A stretch of DNA of 64,000 bases from Neobacillus niacini (GCF_023715415.1 NZ_JAMBOB010000003.1:186001-250000), one strand, 5' to 3'; counted from the stretch's first letter, positions 1 through 9,991 are shown. The notes: generated from the letters alone by a model not told the origin. Made by a program: numbers and translations.

Positions 1-1
1 A

Positions 2-331
2 GAAATGACCATTGCAAAGGAAGAAATATTTGCCCCTGTTTTAAGTCTGCTGCGGGCTAGTGATTTAGACGAGGGTTTGGAGTATATACGTAAATCGAGA
101 TATGGAAATGGAGCGACGATTTACACGAATAATGCAAAAGCAATCCGGCAATTCCGTGAAGAAGCGGATGCGGGTATGTTAGGGATTAACGTAGGTGTTC
201 CTGCGACAATGGCATTCTTTCCTTTTTCAGGCTGGAAGGATTCCTTTTATGGTGATCTCCATGTGAATGGGAAAGACGGCTTAAACTTTTATACACGTAA
301 AAAAATGATTACATCACGGTTTGATGGATAG
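2..331 (+). CDS. mmsA: (Methyl)malonate-semialdehyde dehydrogenase, C-terminal part
   Basis: The reading frame is open from the window edge, so only the last ~109 residues are visible. They match the end of CoA-acylating methylmalonate-semialdehyde dehydrogenases (MmsA/IolA): [10 protein letters not shown], the [11 protein letters not shown] segment and the [18 protein letters not shown] segment typical of this ALDH subfamily. The family converts (methyl)malonate semialdehyde, NAD+ and CoA to propionyl-CoA or acetyl-CoA. The catalytic Cys lies upstream of the window. The aminotransferase gene starts 16 bp downstream, which fits a beta-alanine or other omega-amino-acid pathway in which the aminotransferase makes the semialdehyde and this enzyme removes it. 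Confidence 0.85.
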   Translation, partial: EMTIAKEEIFAPVLSLLRASDLDEGLEYIRKSRYGNGATIYTNNAKAIRQFREEADAGMLGINVGVPATMAFFPFSGWKDSFYGDLHVNGKDGLNFYTRKKMITSRFDG

Positions 332-347
332 GAAGGAGTGATTTCCA

Positions 348-1703
348 ATGGTTCAAACAGGTCGTCCACATGAAGAATTACTCGCACAAGATGATAAATA
401 TTTATGGCATTCTATGAAGCCTTATAATCCGAATGCAACCATCGTGGCTACAAAGGCTGAGGGGTCTTGGGTAAGTGATGCGGAAGGAAAGCGATATTTA
501 GATGCAATGGCTGGATTATGGTGCGTGAATGTAGGCTATGGAAGAACGGAGCTCGCAGAGGCAGCATATGAACAACTTAAGGAGATGGCTTATTTTCCAC
601 TTACTCAAAGCCATCTCCCAGCTATTAAGCTTGCTGAAAAGTTAAATGAAATGCTTGGTGATGAATATGTCATCTTTTTCTCAAACAGCGGCTCTGAAGC
701 CAATGAAACAGCCTTTAAAATCGTCCGTCAATATCATCAGCAAAAAGGGGAATTTAACCGTTACAAAATACTTTCGCGCTACCGTGCCTATCACGGAAAT
801 TCGATGGGGGCTTTAGCTGCAACAGGTCAGGCGCAAAGGAAGTATAAATACGAGCCGTTAGCTCCTGGTTTCATTCATGTTGCGCCACCGGATTCTTATC
901 GGGATGATACAAATGTTAAAGATCCGATGGAACTTTCATCGGTAAAAGAAATCGACCGGACGATGACGTGGGAACTGAGTGAAACGATAGCGGCAATGAT
1001 AATGGAACCCATTATTACCGGTGGTGGAATCTTAGTTCCACCTGAGGGCTACATGAAGGCAGCCAAACAGGTTTGTGAAAAACACGGTGCTCTCTTAATT
1101 GTGGATGAAGTTATCTGTGGGTTTGGTCGAACCGGAAAGCCATTCGGCTTTATGAACTATGATGTGAAGCCAGACATCATCACAATGGCAAAAGGTATTA
1201 CCAGTGGGTATTTACCGCTTTCAGCTACAGCTGTTCGGAAAGAAATTTACGAGGCCTTTAAGGGGACTGAAGAATATGATTACTTCCGTCACGTTAATAC
1301 ATTTGGGGGTAATCCAGCAGCTTGTGCGTTAGCATTAAAGAACATAGAGATTATGGAAAAAGAAAACTTATTTGACCGTTCTCGTGACCTTGGGAAACAG
1401 GTAGTAAATGAGTTAACCAATCTTCTTCAAAATCATCCATTTGTTGGTGATGTTCGCGGTAAAGGTCTATTAATTGGAATTGAATTAGTTAAGGACAAGA
1501 AAACAAAGGAACCTTTAGATGTTGCACTAGTTAATCAGGTGATTTCTTTATGTAAGCAGGAAGGATTATTAATTGGTAAAAACGGTGCTACAGTGGCAGG
1601 CTACAATAATGTTTTATCACTATCACCACCGTTAAATATCGAACTGAAAGATATTCAATTTATTGTCAAAACGGTTAGTGATTCTATTAATAAAATCAAA
1701 TGA
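348..1703 (+). CDS. Class III (omega-amino acid:pyruvate type) aminotransferase
   Basis: A PLP-dependent class III aminotransferase of 451 aa, full length for the family. The cofactor-binding DEVICGFGRTG segment is followed by the Schiff-base Lys at residue 282 (MAKGITSGY). GSEANETAFK and the NTFGGNPAACA loop are also present. The N-terminal WHSMKPYNP is typical of the beta-alanine/taurine:pyruvate branch. The start is ATG after GGAAGGAG. Its position right after an mmsA-like gene favours beta-alanine:pyruvate or a related omega-aminotransferase that feeds malonate semialdehyde to MmsA. Taurine:pyruvate or another omega-amine substrate cannot be excluded from sequence alone. Confidence 0.8.
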   Translation: MVQTGRPHEELLAQDDKYLWHSMKPYNPNATIVATKAEGSWVSDAEGKRYLDAMAGLWCVNVGYGRTELAEAAYEQLKEMAYFPLTQSHLPAIKLAEKLNEMLGDEYVIFFSNSGSEANETAFKIVRQYHQQKGEFNRYKILSRYRAYHGNSMGALAATGQAQRKYKYEPLAPGFIHVAPPDSYRDDTNVKDPMELSSVKEIDRTMTWELSETIAAMIMEPIITGGGILVPPEGYMKAAKQVCEKHGALLIVDEVICGFGRTGKPFGFMNYDVKPDIITMAKGITSGYLPLSATAVRKEIYEAFKGTEEYDYFRHVNTFGGNPAACALALKNIEIMEKENLFDRSRDLGKQVVNELTNLLQNHPFVGDVRGKGLLIGIELVKDKKTKEPLDVALVNQVISLCKQEGLLIGKNGATVAGYNNVLSLSPPLNIELKDIQFIVKTVSDSINKIK

Positions 1704-1711
1704 GAATAAAG

Positions 1712-1747
1712 AAGTCCTAAGTGTAGAAAAACACCTAGGACTTTTTG
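1712..1747 (+). terminator. Rho-independent terminator
   Basis: 13-bp arms at 1712-1724 and 1731-1743 (one A-C mismatch) enclose a 6-nt loop and run into TTTTTG. It ends the aminotransferase unit and sits just before the stop of the convergent multicopper oxidase gene at 1750. Confidence 0.85.
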
Positions 1748-1749
1748 TA

Positions 1750-3063
1750 TTATTTTATTACAATTGGAATTCTTCCATTTAGTAGGAACGCATCGCTTAA
1801 ATGGTGTCTATATTCTATCTGACCGAAGGAGCTTAGCGATCTACTGGATCTTATCAGCACATCCATTCGTTGAGCGGTAGACATTTCAATCGGCTTTCCA
1901 GCAGGTATTGTGTATGGTTTATTGTAGCGGCCAAATGGGGGAACACCCAGAGACCGTCCATCCACCGCAATGACGACAACATCAACAGGGAAGGTAACTT
2001 TGACCTTAGTATATGCAGCACATAATAATCGGACAAGGATGGTCTGATTTCTTCTAGCATTTACAGAAATCTGCATTCCCGCCACACCACTATTTAATGA
2101 AGCAGGGATGGTTAATCCAGGTCGAATAGAAACTGTACTGCCAAGACGTCCTGGGAAATTCACCCCGGTGACAACAAAGTAATCTGGGTTGAAGTCATGA
2201 AAGGCAAAGAATTCTTGTTTTCCTCGGTCATTTGTGTGAAATTCGTCGTTTACTCCAGGAATATCACCATGTTCCGGAAAGGTTTGGTGGGCATGCTCAG
2301 CCTGATCCCGCCATACGGAGTCAATATCGTCAATAACCCAGAGGGCCTCAACGTCATATGGAACGGTCATGGCATGGGGATTACCGCTCTCAAGGTTACC
2401 GCCGATAAACCCAGGAAACATAGGGTATTGGCTTAGGTTGGCTGCGGTTCTGCGTGGATAGCCGCCAACATTTTTACCATCGCTAGAATCATAGGCATCA
2501 GGTGGTTCAATGATTAAAAATCCGTATAGACCAAAATCGAAGTGCTGAATGGTGTTCCGGTGACAGTGATAAAAATAACTTCCGATGTGATTCGGCTGCC
2601 ATTGATAGGTATAATCACCTATCTCCATAGAACTGTGTCCGACACCATCATTTATTGCAGTCGGTTCAATACCATGCCAATGAATTGTATGTGGAGCCTG
2701 ACCATGTCCTTCTACTTGCGCATGGAAGACTACCCCACGTGGTACTCTGATTGTTGGACCAGGAAAGGTTCCGTCGAATGCATCAGGGGTATCATTATCC
2801 CCTATGAGAAAGAAATTAAGCTCACGTCCATCCCACATCTTAAGTTCAGTGCCGTGCATTAAGTGCGGTCGTATTGTATAGGGAGTTAAATTTGTTACAC
2901 CAGGCACGGTTGCAGCAACAAATGCTGGAACCGGATTCGTTGGTTCCAAAAGTTCTGGTGTAGGTGGACTTTCTTTTGGCGGATTAAATATTTTTACCCA
3001 TGTGCCTTCATGACCCTCTATCGACCTTCTGGGAATATGGTGTCCTGGTTTTGAAAATGACAT
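1750..3063 (-). CDS. Multicopper-oxidase-like protein carrying HWHG and HCH motifs
   Basis: A cupredoxin-fold protein of about 437 aa. Copper-type motifs are visible in the first domain: HTIHWHG (HWHG near residues 128-131) and YFYHCHRNTIQH (HCH near 166-168). No HxxHxH motif and no signal peptide are seen. The ATG at 3063 was chosen because AAAGGAG lies 7 nt upstream; a TTG 21 bases further upstream has no such site. It is transcribed after the Tat-signal MCO-like gene, with a 42-bp gap. The motifs missing here are found in that neighbour, so the two products may form one copper oxidase. Family assignment is good; substrate (Mn, Cu, phenolics or bilirubin-like) is unknown. Confidence 0.75.
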   Translation of the reverse strand: MSFSKPGHHIPRRSIEGHEGTWVKIFNPPKESPPTPELLEPTNPVPAFVAATVPGVTNLTPYTIRPHLMHGTELKMWDGRELNFFLIGDNDTPDAFDGTFPGPTIRVPRGVVFHAQVEGHGQAPHTIHWHGIEPTAINDGVGHSSMEIGDYTYQWQPNHIGSYFYHCHRNTIQHFDFGLYGFLIIEPPDAYDSSDGKNVGGYPRRTAANLSQYPMFPGFIGGNLESGNPHAMTVPYDVEALWVIDDIDSVWRDQAEHAHQTFPEHGDIPGVNDEFHTNDRGKQEFFAFHDFNPDYFVVTGVNFPGRLGSTVSIRPGLTIPASLNSGVAGMQISVNARRNQTILVRLLCAAYTKVKVTFPVDVVVIAVDGRSLGVPPFGRYNKPYTIPAGKPIEMSTAQRMDVLIRSSRSLSSFGQIEYRHHLSDAFLLNGRIPIVIK

Positions 3064-3105
3064 ATCATTTCTCCTTTGTTTCAAAAAAATTTAAAGAATC
3101 CAATG

Positions 3106-4521
3106 TTAATGTCCTTCATGGTACACATCTGGTCCAGCTGCTGGTCCTGTTACCTCTGGACCATGAATGGTTGAAGCATTAGGGAAGGTTGAAACTCCTC
3201 CCGGTGTATTCCTGTCTCCGATGAAGTGAATTCCACTCATCATCCCTAATCCGTAATTCCCACCTTGTGCACCTTGGCTTGACTCCGAATGGTCGTGCAT
3301 CGGGTAACAAATGGGTGATAATTGAACAGAGATATCGATATCTCCTGCCTTATCCCCGCGTTTTGGCATAAATGTTCCCAACTCTTCTGTTGGCGGCCAG
3401 ACGGGATGGGGAGTTGAGCCTGATATACGCGGATTAGAAATTGAAATTAATGGCTTATCCGGAAGCCCAATCCCCCGTTCATTTGGTACATCAGGTGGTC
3501 TTGTAAACGGGACAACCCATTCGATCACGTCAAGTGGTTTGACGGTTAAGGTGTCCATCCAAATCGGATTTTCTTCCACTACTCCATTTTTTCCTGTTGC
3601 ATAGACATGATTTGCATGAATATGCAAAGAATGCAAGGATAACCCTGCGTTGAGTATTCTGACGACAGCTGGTTCTCCTACCCTATGATGTGGGGTAATG
3701 GTTGGATTATGAGCTGCAAACCAACCAGAATGACCATTTATGGTAAAATAATCAGGTTTTTTATTTAGTCCGTCTGATCGGAATCGATCCCTTTGATAGG
3801 CACTAATAAATTGTGCTGCTGGATAATCTCTTCCTGGTGGATAGTTTCCTACCTCAGCAAACAAACGGGAGCTGGCAGCATGGAGTAACCATACATATTG
3901 TCTAAATGCAGGTGTATATGTTGTTGGGTCTCCTTGTTCCCAAGCTAACCCAGGAAAGTGAGTGGTTGTTCCAAAATCATCAAATAATTGTTGCACGGCA
4001 GTTGTCGGATTCGAATATGGAGTAAACTTATGTCCTGGAACAGCATTGTTCGGCATTACAATTAAGGCTCCATGAAGTCCCATTACCCGGTTCACTGGTG
4101 CGTTAAGATTGTCGTAATATAAATAAGTCCCTGCTTTTGAAGCAACAAATTGAATCTGTTTTGTTGCTCCTGGTGCAATAGGACCACTATTCACCATCCC
4201 TGGTATGAAAAAAGCATGTGGTTCATCTAATCCATTAGTTATCGATACCTTAATGAGACTTCCCTCAGTGGTAAAAATATGTGGTCCAGGAATTTCTGCT
4301 GGGAAGTTTTGTTCTTTGTACAACCAGAAATAGCATTGTGCTTTGTTTATGGAGTTATGTGTAATCATATCTTTTACTGCATCGGTAATTGTAAAGTTAA
4401 GTTCTTGAACTTGTTTAACTGCAAGAAGGGAAGTATTAGAAACCCAAGTAGGCAACACACTGCCTACAACCAATGCAGCAAGACCGCCTCCAGCATACTT
4501 AACAAAATCTCTTCGTTTCAT
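3106..4521 (-). CDS. Tat-exported multicopper-oxidase-like protein
   Basis: 471 aa with a twin-arginine signal (MKRRDFVKYAGGGLAALVVG), so exported folded. Residues ~75-160 form a cupredoxin domain that seems to have lost its copper ligands (PHAFFIPG and YLYYDN stand where His motifs are expected). The C-terminal domain has HSLHIH (297-302, the HxxHxH motif) and CYPMHDHSESSQ (405-416) in place of a canonical HCHxxxH. The AAGGAGGT site is ideal for the ATG at 4521. This is the promoter-proximal gene of a two-gene unit. Its ligand set complements that of the downstream partner, which lacks a signal and might be carried across with it. Confidence 0.75.
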   Translation of the reverse strand: MKRRDFVKYAGGGLAALVVGSVLPTWVSNTSLLAVKQVQELNFTITDAVKDMITHNSINKAQCYFWLYKEQNFPAEIPGPHIFTTEGSLIKVSITNGLDEPHAFFIPGMVNSGPIAPGATKQIQFVASKAGTYLYYDNLNAPVNRVMGLHGALIVMPNNAVPGHKFTPYSNPTTAVQQLFDDFGTTTHFPGLAWEQGDPTTYTPAFRQYVWLLHAASSRLFAEVGNYPPGRDYPAAQFISAYQRDRFRSDGLNKKPDYFTINGHSGWFAAHNPTITPHHRVGEPAVVRILNAGLSLHSLHIHANHVYATGKNGVVEENPIWMDTLTVKPLDVIEWVVPFTRPPDVPNERGIGLPDKPLISISNPRISGSTPHPVWPPTEELGTFMPKRGDKAGDIDISVQLSPICYPMHDHSESSQGAQGGNYGLGMMSGIHFIGDRNTPGGVSTFPNASTIHGPEVTGPAAGPDVYHEGH

Positions 4522-5017
4522 TTTTACCTCCTTATACAGTCTAGAGAAAAGGTTTTACCAAGCAAATGGCCTATGTATACCCGCTGTCAATTTGAGTCTA
4601 ACTCCAGGGATAACCAGTCCAAAGTCACAAACCGTTCTCGAAAAAAGACTTTATTTAAACCAGTTTTTAGCATTCAACCCAGTCATGCTGGTACTAAATA
4701 ACTATTCAGCCTTTACATTGATAATGCCTTTCTTTCCCAATTGGTTATAGCTATATATTTATCGGGGATATTTTTCTAAATCTGACAAAATACTTTCTTA
4801 ATCGATTCCATTTATAGGTAAAAAGACTTAATAAAAAACATTATGGAATTGTTTTTCGTTTTATAACGAAGATATTTTGGAGAAGAGTAAAATTCATGTC
4901 GGAATTTTTTTTGAAAAAGGAATAAAGTTTTATTTTTACATCGCAAACATGCTATAGTAGATTCACTATTTAAGGTTGTATTTTAGAAATAAGCTTGAAA
5001 ATTAGAAGGATGAGAAA
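4522..5017. other. Intergenic region between divergent units, no gene seen
   Basis: About 500 bases separate the start of the multicopper oxidase unit (leftward) from the helicase gene (rightward). I see no credible coding frame. It contains a hyphenated 16-bp palindrome at 4855-4870 (TTCGTT-ttat-AACGAA), which could be an operator, and an AT-rich hairpin (AAAATTC/GAATTTT) followed by T residues near 4888-4912. A TATAGT at 4953-4958 may be the -10 of the helicase promoter, but no good -35 is spaced for it. Confidence 0.4.
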
Positions 5018-7267
5018 ATGACGAAGACCGTTCCGATTATAAAAGAGTGGCAGCAGGCGTTGCTAAATGAAATGATCTACTTAAAAAAATATGGCAGTAA
5101 CAAATACCGAGTAAGCAGTGGCAGATTATTATCGAATGATGGTACATTTACTTATTATTTCGACACTGCTTTTTCCTTAAAAATTCCCGTTGGTTCTTCC
5201 ATCACACTTGTCTGGGGAGGAATAAAACAAGGTGGACGAGTCCTTTCATCCGAGGGGAAGGGAATCATTGTTCAATTAGAGCAATCGCTGGGTGATTTAA
5301 TCCCGGAAGCATATATTTATCATGATCCTTGGGAGCTGCTTGAACAGCTCATTGAACGGTTAGATGAAATTAACAAAAGCAAGCAAAAGCGAGTAAGAGT
5401 CAATCGATTAATGAACCCGTCGATGCCCGCAAAGCATCCCGAAGAAAAGATAAAAAGCAATGTTCATGAATTGGTCTTACGTTCAAAATACAATCCCGTC
5501 ACTTTTGTTTGGGGACCCCCTGGGACCGGTAAAACCTATACATTAGCACGAGTTGCAGCAAATAAATATTTCCAAGATAAAACCGTCCTTATCCTTTCCC
5601 ACAGTAACCAGGCAGTAGACGTATTAATAAGTGAAATTTCAAGATTTATAAAAAAGAAAGACCGCTTCAGAGAAGGCGATGTCCTTCGTTACGGTTATAA
5701 TACGGGTGTTGCAGATGACAGCGAGGAAGCACTTACGACTAGTCAGCTTCTCAAGAAGCAAGAACACAGTCTTGTTGAAGATAAAGATGCTTTAGTGGAA
5801 GAACGGAAGAATTTAAAACAGGATTTAGCCCGTTCCTTTAGTAAACGGGACTCCAATCAGCTATTGGAGCTTGAGAAAAAGCTTGCAAGAGTACTAGAAA
5901 AAATCCGCCAAAAGGAAGTAGAGTTTGTTAAGGATGCATTGGTGGTGGGCTCCACCCTGGCTAAAGCAGCGAGTGATCCCGCAATTTATGGCAGGGAATT
6001 TGATGTTGTCATACTTGATGAAGCGAGTATGGCCTACGTACCACAGGCCGCTTTTGCTGCTGCGCTTGGTAAAAGAGTCATCATTTGTGGAGATTTTAAA
6101 CAATTACCACCCATTGCTTCTTCACGGGACTCACTTGTAACAAAATGGTTAAAAGAGGATGTTTTTCATCGAGCGGGAGTGGTGGATTGGGTTGAGGCTG
6201 GTAAACTTCATCCACACTTATTTCTATTAAAAGAACAGCGAAGAATGCACCCAGATATCTCAGCTTTTACAAATCAATACATATATCATTCTCTTGTTGG
6301 TGACCATGAAAGTGTTCATAGCAGTAGAAATCAGATAGTAGAAAAATGTCCTTTTCCAGGACGTGCGTCAATCCTCTTAGACACAAGCTATATGGGTGCA
6401 TTTTGTTTAACTGAAAAGAGCTCTCATTCTAGAGCAAATATCTGGCAAGCACTGATTTCATTTCAATTAATTCATGAGTCCTACTTAGGCGGTGCAAGGT
6501 CAATTGGATATGTAACGCCCTACAGAGCTCAAGCGAATTTAATGGACCTCCTTCTACAGGATTTATATCAAACAGAAGTGTTATCTGCAGATATTGTTTC
6601 TGCAACTGTTCATCGCTTTCAAGGAAGTGAGAGAGATGTTATGATTTTCGATACAGTCGATTCTAACCCACAGGAACGTGCGGGGATGCTATTAACCGGA
6701 ATAGACAGTGAAAGACTTATCAATGTGGCCATTACGAGAACAAAGGGAAAATTTATTCATGTTGGTAATATCGCTTTTATCCGTAAGCATGTCTATAATA
6801 GGAAAACAATTAGACAGCTTGTTGAACATCAAGAAAAACATCAACAAAGTGTAAGGACAAAGGATATTGGCACTTGGATAAGAAATCAGCTTCCTACATT
6901 GCAGTGGATACATGCACTAAAACTAGAAAAAGTCCTTAAGGACATACAAAATGCCCGGTCATCAATCATTATTTCCTTGCCAGTTACTATTGATTTACCC
7001 GAGGCATGGGTAAATGTTTTAGTTAAACGCCATCCGTCCGTAACGCTAACTGTTATTTCTGAAAAATCCTGGCCAGAATTACAGCCAAACTCTTGGCAAG
7101 AGGAAGGATATACCTTCCCGTTTATCCTCATGGACAATCATATTCTCTGGCTCGGATTTCCGTTAGGAAGAGGAAAAGGTCTACAGCCTCCCTATATCGC
7201 AGCTAGAGTAAATTCAGAAAAGATATGTGATTATTTAATTGGGCAGTTGGTAACCAATGAGTTTTAG
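5018..7267 (+). CDS. Upf1-like superfamily 1 helicase (AAA_11/AAA_12)
   Basis: 749 aa. SF1 helicase motifs occur in order: Walker A GPPGTGKT at residues 166-173, a charged coiled-coil insertion (~240-300), Walker B DEAS at 334-337, GDFKQLPPIA (motif III), KEQRRMHPDI (motif IV), TVHRFQGSERD (motif V) and NVAITRTKGKF (motif VI). This is the Upf1/DNA2-like SF1B layout of bacterial DEAD/DEAH-box helicases of unknown physiological role. The last ~110 residues (SSIIISLPVT onwards) look like a PLD-type half domain, without a complete HxKxxxxD that I can see. It stands alone, transcribed away from the oxidase genes, with AGAAGGAT upstream of the ATG. Confidence 0.8.
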   Translation: MTKTVPIIKEWQQALLNEMIYLKKYGSNKYRVSSGRLLSNDGTFTYYFDTAFSLKIPVGSSITLVWGGIKQGGRVLSSEGKGIIVQLEQSLGDLIPEAYIYHDPWELLEQLIERLDEINKSKQKRVRVNRLMNPSMPAKHPEEKIKSNVHELVLRSKYNPVTFVWGPPGTGKTYTLARVAANKYFQDKTVLILSHSNQAVDVLISEISRFIKKKDRFREGDVLRYGYNTGVADDSEEALTTSQLLKKQEHSLVEDKDALVEERKNLKQDLARSFSKRDSNQLLELEKKLARVLEKIRQKEVEFVKDALVVGSTLAKAASDPAIYGREFDVVILDEASMAYVPQAAFAAALGKRVIICGDFKQLPPIASSRDSLVTKWLKEDVFHRAGVVDWVEAGKLHPHLFLLKEQRRMHPDISAFTNQYIYHSLVGDHESVHSSRNQIVEKCPFPGRASILLDTSYMGAFCLTEKSSHSRANIWQALISFQLIHESYLGGARSIGYVTPYRAQANLMDLLLQDLYQTEVLSADIVSATVHRFQGSERDVMIFDTVDSNPQERAGMLLTGIDSERLINVAITRTKGKFIHVGNIAFIRKHVYNRKTIRQLVEHQEKHQQSVRTKDIGTWIRNQLPTLQWIHALKLEKVLKDIQNARSSIIISLPVTIDLPEAWVNVLVKRHPSVTLTVISEKSWPELQPNSWQEEGYTFPFILMDNHILWLGFPLGRGKGLQPPYIAARVNSEKICDYLIGQLVTNEF

Positions 7268-7317
7268 ACCAAAGTAGAAAAGACCTAAAATGAAATTTTA
7301 ATTTTCAAAAAATACCC

Positions 7318-7346
7318 TTGACTTTTCTGTCTTTTCTATAGATAAT
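7318..7346 (+). promoter_or_regulatory. Sigma-A promoter of the proBA leader
   Basis: TTGACT (7318-7323), a 17-bp spacer and GATAAT (7341-7346) give a near-consensus vegetative promoter. Transcription would start near 7353, just ahead of the T-box leader. Confidence 0.7.
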
Positions 7347-7352
7347 AAGTAA

Positions 7353-7600
7353 AATTACAAATTGTTAATGGTATGGGATTAGTAAACTTTGGACCGTGTA
7401 AGAGAATGAAACCCAATGGCTGTAAGGTTTCTCACGGAAAAAAGGTTGAACCTGCCCTGTTCACACCGCTTATGTAAACATAAGCCGTTTTCCCTCGTTA
7501 CGGAGTCAAGTGGATGCTAAAGCATCAATGAAGGTGGTACCGCGGAAACGACTCTTCCGTCCTTTTTATAGGGACAGAAGAGTCGTTTTTTTTATTTTTT
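7353..7600 (+). promoter_or_regulatory. T-box riboswitch (proline-type, inferred) upstream of proBA
   Basis: The T-box signature AAGGTGGTACCGCGG is at 7531-7545. It is followed at once by a terminator, with arms AACGACTCTTCCGTCC and GGGACAGAAGAGTCGTT (about 7546-7587) and a long T run to ~7600. Upstream, a Stem I-like hairpin is closed by CCGTG/CACGG with an inner GAAACC/GGTTTC helix. GAACCTG at 7448-7454 offers CCU (7451-7453) as a possible proline specifier codon; the specifier is my inference. Uncharged tRNA-Pro binding would favour the antiterminator and allow proBA transcription, as known for Bacillus proline-biosynthesis leaders. Confidence 0.9.
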
Positions 7601-7620
7601 ATAAGAGGGGTAAGAGTAGG

Positions 7621-8739
7621 ATGAAGAAACAACTCGTGGTTGTAAAAATAGGAAGCAGCTCGCTAACAACAGCATCAGGAACAATATCTGAAGAAAAAAT
7701 CCGTGATCACATTGAAGCACTTACTTATATAAAAGAACAAGGGCACGATGTCATTCTCATCTCATCCGGAGCAATAGCAGCAGGTTTTGGAGCGCTTGGG
7801 TATCCAGCTAGGCCAAAAAGTGTAGCAGGAAAACAGGCAGCTGCTGCAGTTGGACAGGGACTATTAATGCAGCATTATATTTTACAATTTAAAGAATTTG
7901 GTATTGTACCCGCTCAGATTCTACTAACGAGAGAGGATTTTTATAGCCTGGAGCGGTTTCACAATCTATACAGCACAATATCTGAACTCCTGCAAAGGGG
8001 CGTTTTACCAATTATTAACGAAAACGACTCAGTCTCGATTGAGGAATTGACCTTCGGTGACAATGATATGCTTTCAGCGCTCGTAAGCGGGTTTTTACAT
8101 GCAAATGCACTAATCATCTTAACGGATGTAAATGGGCTATATAATGGGAATCCAAAAGTCGTAAAGGACGCTAAGAAGTATGATTTTATCCCAAGGGTTT
8201 ATGAAGAACTCCTTGAAGAGGCAGGAGAAAGTGGTACTTCGCTTGGAACAGGTGGAATGAAATCGAAACTGTTGGCAGCGAAAAAGGCACTTTCCTTCGG
8301 TGTCAGTGTTTTTGTTGGGAAGGGTCAGGGAAAAGAAAAACTCTCGAATATCTTAGAGGGTAAAGGAGACGGAACTTATATTGGCGGCTCCTTCGAAACC
8401 CAAATGCAAATGAAAAAGCAATGGATTGCGTTTCATTCTCAAGCCGCTGGCATTGTTGAAATTGATGAAGGGGCAGAAGCAGCCATTGTTACAAATGGAA
8501 AAAGTCTGCTGCCCGTAGGTATTACGAATGTTATTGGTGAATTTAATGCAATGGATGTTGTCGAAGTACACAATCAGAAAGGTGAATTAATAGGTAAAGG
8601 TCAAATCTATTATTCTGCAAAGAATTTACAAATGGTAAAAGGCCTGCCTGGTAATAAAACGAAAAACTTTTCAATCAATAAACGTGCAGAAGCGATACAT
8701 CGTAATAACTGGGTGAGTCTGCAAAGGAGCGAGGTATAA
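7621..8739 (+). CDS. proB: Glutamate 5-kinase
   Basis: ProB phosphorylates glutamate to gamma-glutamyl phosphate, the first step of proline synthesis. The 372-aa product has an amino-acid-kinase domain ([11 protein letters not shown] at the N-terminus, [57 protein letters not shown]) and a C-terminal PUA domain from about residue 275, as in full-length ProB. The frame is open further upstream to 7510, but that part overlaps the T-box and its terminator. The ATG at 7621, placed after the leader, is therefore the real start. proA follows 2 bp after the stop. Confidence 0.95.
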   Translation: MKKQLVVVKIGSSSLTTASGTISEEKIRDHIEALTYIKEQGHDVILISSGAIAAGFGALGYPARPKSVAGKQAAAAVGQGLLMQHYILQFKEFGIVPAQILLTREDFYSLERFHNLYSTISELLQRGVLPIINENDSVSIEELTFGDNDMLSALVSGFLHANALIILTDVNGLYNGNPKVVKDAKKYDFIPRVYEELLEEAGESGTSLGTGGMKSKLLAAKKALSFGVSVFVGKGQGKEKLSNILEGKGDGTYIGGSFETQMQMKKQWIAFHSQAAGIVEIDEGAEAAIVTNGKSLLPVGITNVIGEFNAMDVVEVHNQKGELIGKGQIYYSAKNLQMVKGLPGNKTKNFSINKRAEAIHRNNWVSLQRSEV

Positions 8740-8741
8740 GT

Positions 8742-9983
8742 ATGAGTGAATTAGTAGAAAAAGCTAAGAAGTTAAAATCAGCCTCTAAGGTACTTTCTAT
8801 TCTTTCGACAGAAGAAAAGAATGAAGCTTTAGCGAAGATGGCAGACCGATTATTGAGTGAAAAGGAATGGATCGTAACAGAGAATGCGAAGGATATTCGA
8901 GCGGGAGAGGAAAAAGGATTTACCTCTTCCTTATTAGATCGCCTGTTGCTTACAGAAGAGCGAATACAACAGATTGTGGAAGGAATCCATCAGTTGATTA
9001 AACTCGAAGATCCAATTGGTGAAACTATTGAGGCTTGGGAGCGCCCAAATGGTTTACAAATCCAAACCGTTCGTGTTCCGCTTGGTGTCATTGGAATGGT
9101 GTATGAAGCTCGTCCGAATGTAACGGTAGATGCAGGAAGCCTTTGTTTAAAGGCAGGAAATGCTGTTCTTCTAAGGGGAAGTACCTCTGCTCTTCATTCG
9201 AATAAGGCCCTAGTAAAGGTTATGCGAGAGGCTCTTGCTGAAAGTAAAATCCCCGCTGATGCTGTCCAGCTGCTCGAGGATACAAGCAGAGAAACGGCAG
9301 CGCGAATGTTTAAACTAAATCAATATCTTGATGTATTGATTCCACGTGGAGGTGCAGGTTTAATTCAATCGGTGATTGAAAATGCAACGGTCCCTGTACT
9401 TGAAACAGGTGTTGGGAATTGTCATGTATTCATTGATGAAACCGCAAAAAAGCAAATGGCCATTGATATAACGTTTAATGCAAAAATGCACCGCGTTTCT
9501 GTTTGTAATGCAGCTGAAACCCTGCTTATTCATGAAAACTGGCCGGATGTTTCCGAAATACTACATTTCCTAAACGAAAAGGGAGTAGAGCTTCGTGGTG
9601 ACGAAGATCTGACAGCACACTATCCATTTGTAAAAACTGCAAGTGAAGAGGATTGGAAAACAGAATTTTTAGCACCAATTTTAGCAGTGAAATTGGTTGA
9701 AAATGTAAGGGAAGCCATCCAACATATTGACGAGTATGGTACAAAGCACTCTGAAGTCATCATCAGTGAACAGGATGAAAATGTAAGGTTATTCTTACAG
9801 GCAGTTGATGCGGCTGTTGTCTATCACAATGCCTCTACTCGTTTCACGGATGGGGAACAATTCGGTTATGGAGCGGAAATTGGCATCAGCACACAAAAAC
9901 TGCATGCACGAGGACCAATGGGACTTAGGGCCATTACGACCTCAAAGGCAATTGTTCAAGGATCAGGACAAATTCGTTCGTAA
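8742..9983 (+). CDS. proA: Gamma-glutamyl phosphate reductase (glutamate-5-semialdehyde dehydrogenase)
   Basis: ProA reduces gamma-glutamyl phosphate to glutamate semialdehyde with NADPH, completing the ProB-ProA step. 413 aa is full length for the family. Characteristic segments are [40 protein letters not shown], the catalytic Cys255 in [10 protein letters not shown], and the C-terminal [12 protein letters not shown]. It starts 2 bp after proB and is translationally close-coupled, so the T-box controls both genes. No proC/proI gene is present in this window; the final reductase must be elsewhere. Confidence 0.95.
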   Translation: MSELVEKAKKLKSASKVLSILSTEEKNEALAKMADRLLSEKEWIVTENAKDIRAGEEKGFTSSLLDRLLLTEERIQQIVEGIHQLIKLEDPIGETIEAWERPNGLQIQTVRVPLGVIGMVYEARPNVTVDAGSLCLKAGNAVLLRGSTSALHSNKALVKVMREALAESKIPADAVQLLEDTSRETAARMFKLNQYLDVLIPRGGAGLIQSVIENATVPVLETGVGNCHVFIDETAKKQMAIDITFNAKMHRVSVCNAAETLLIHENWPDVSEILHFLNEKGVELRGDEDLTAHYPFVKTASEEDWKTEFLAPILAVKLVENVREAIQHIDEYGTKHSEVIISEQDENVRLFLQAVDAAVVYHNASTRFTDGEQFGYGAEIGISTQKLHARGPMGLRAITTSKAIVQGSGQIRS

Positions 9984-9991
9984 TCATTAGT

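Noticed and set aside
4279-4701. 140-codon + strand frame over the multicopper oxidase start region
   Set aside because: It overlaps the well-supported oxidase gene on the other strand, has no ribosome binding site and no recognisable protein pattern.
7510-7620. N-terminal extension of ProB starting at 7510
   Set aside because: It would translate through the T-box sequence and its terminator; the ATG at 7621 gives the standard ProB N-terminus.
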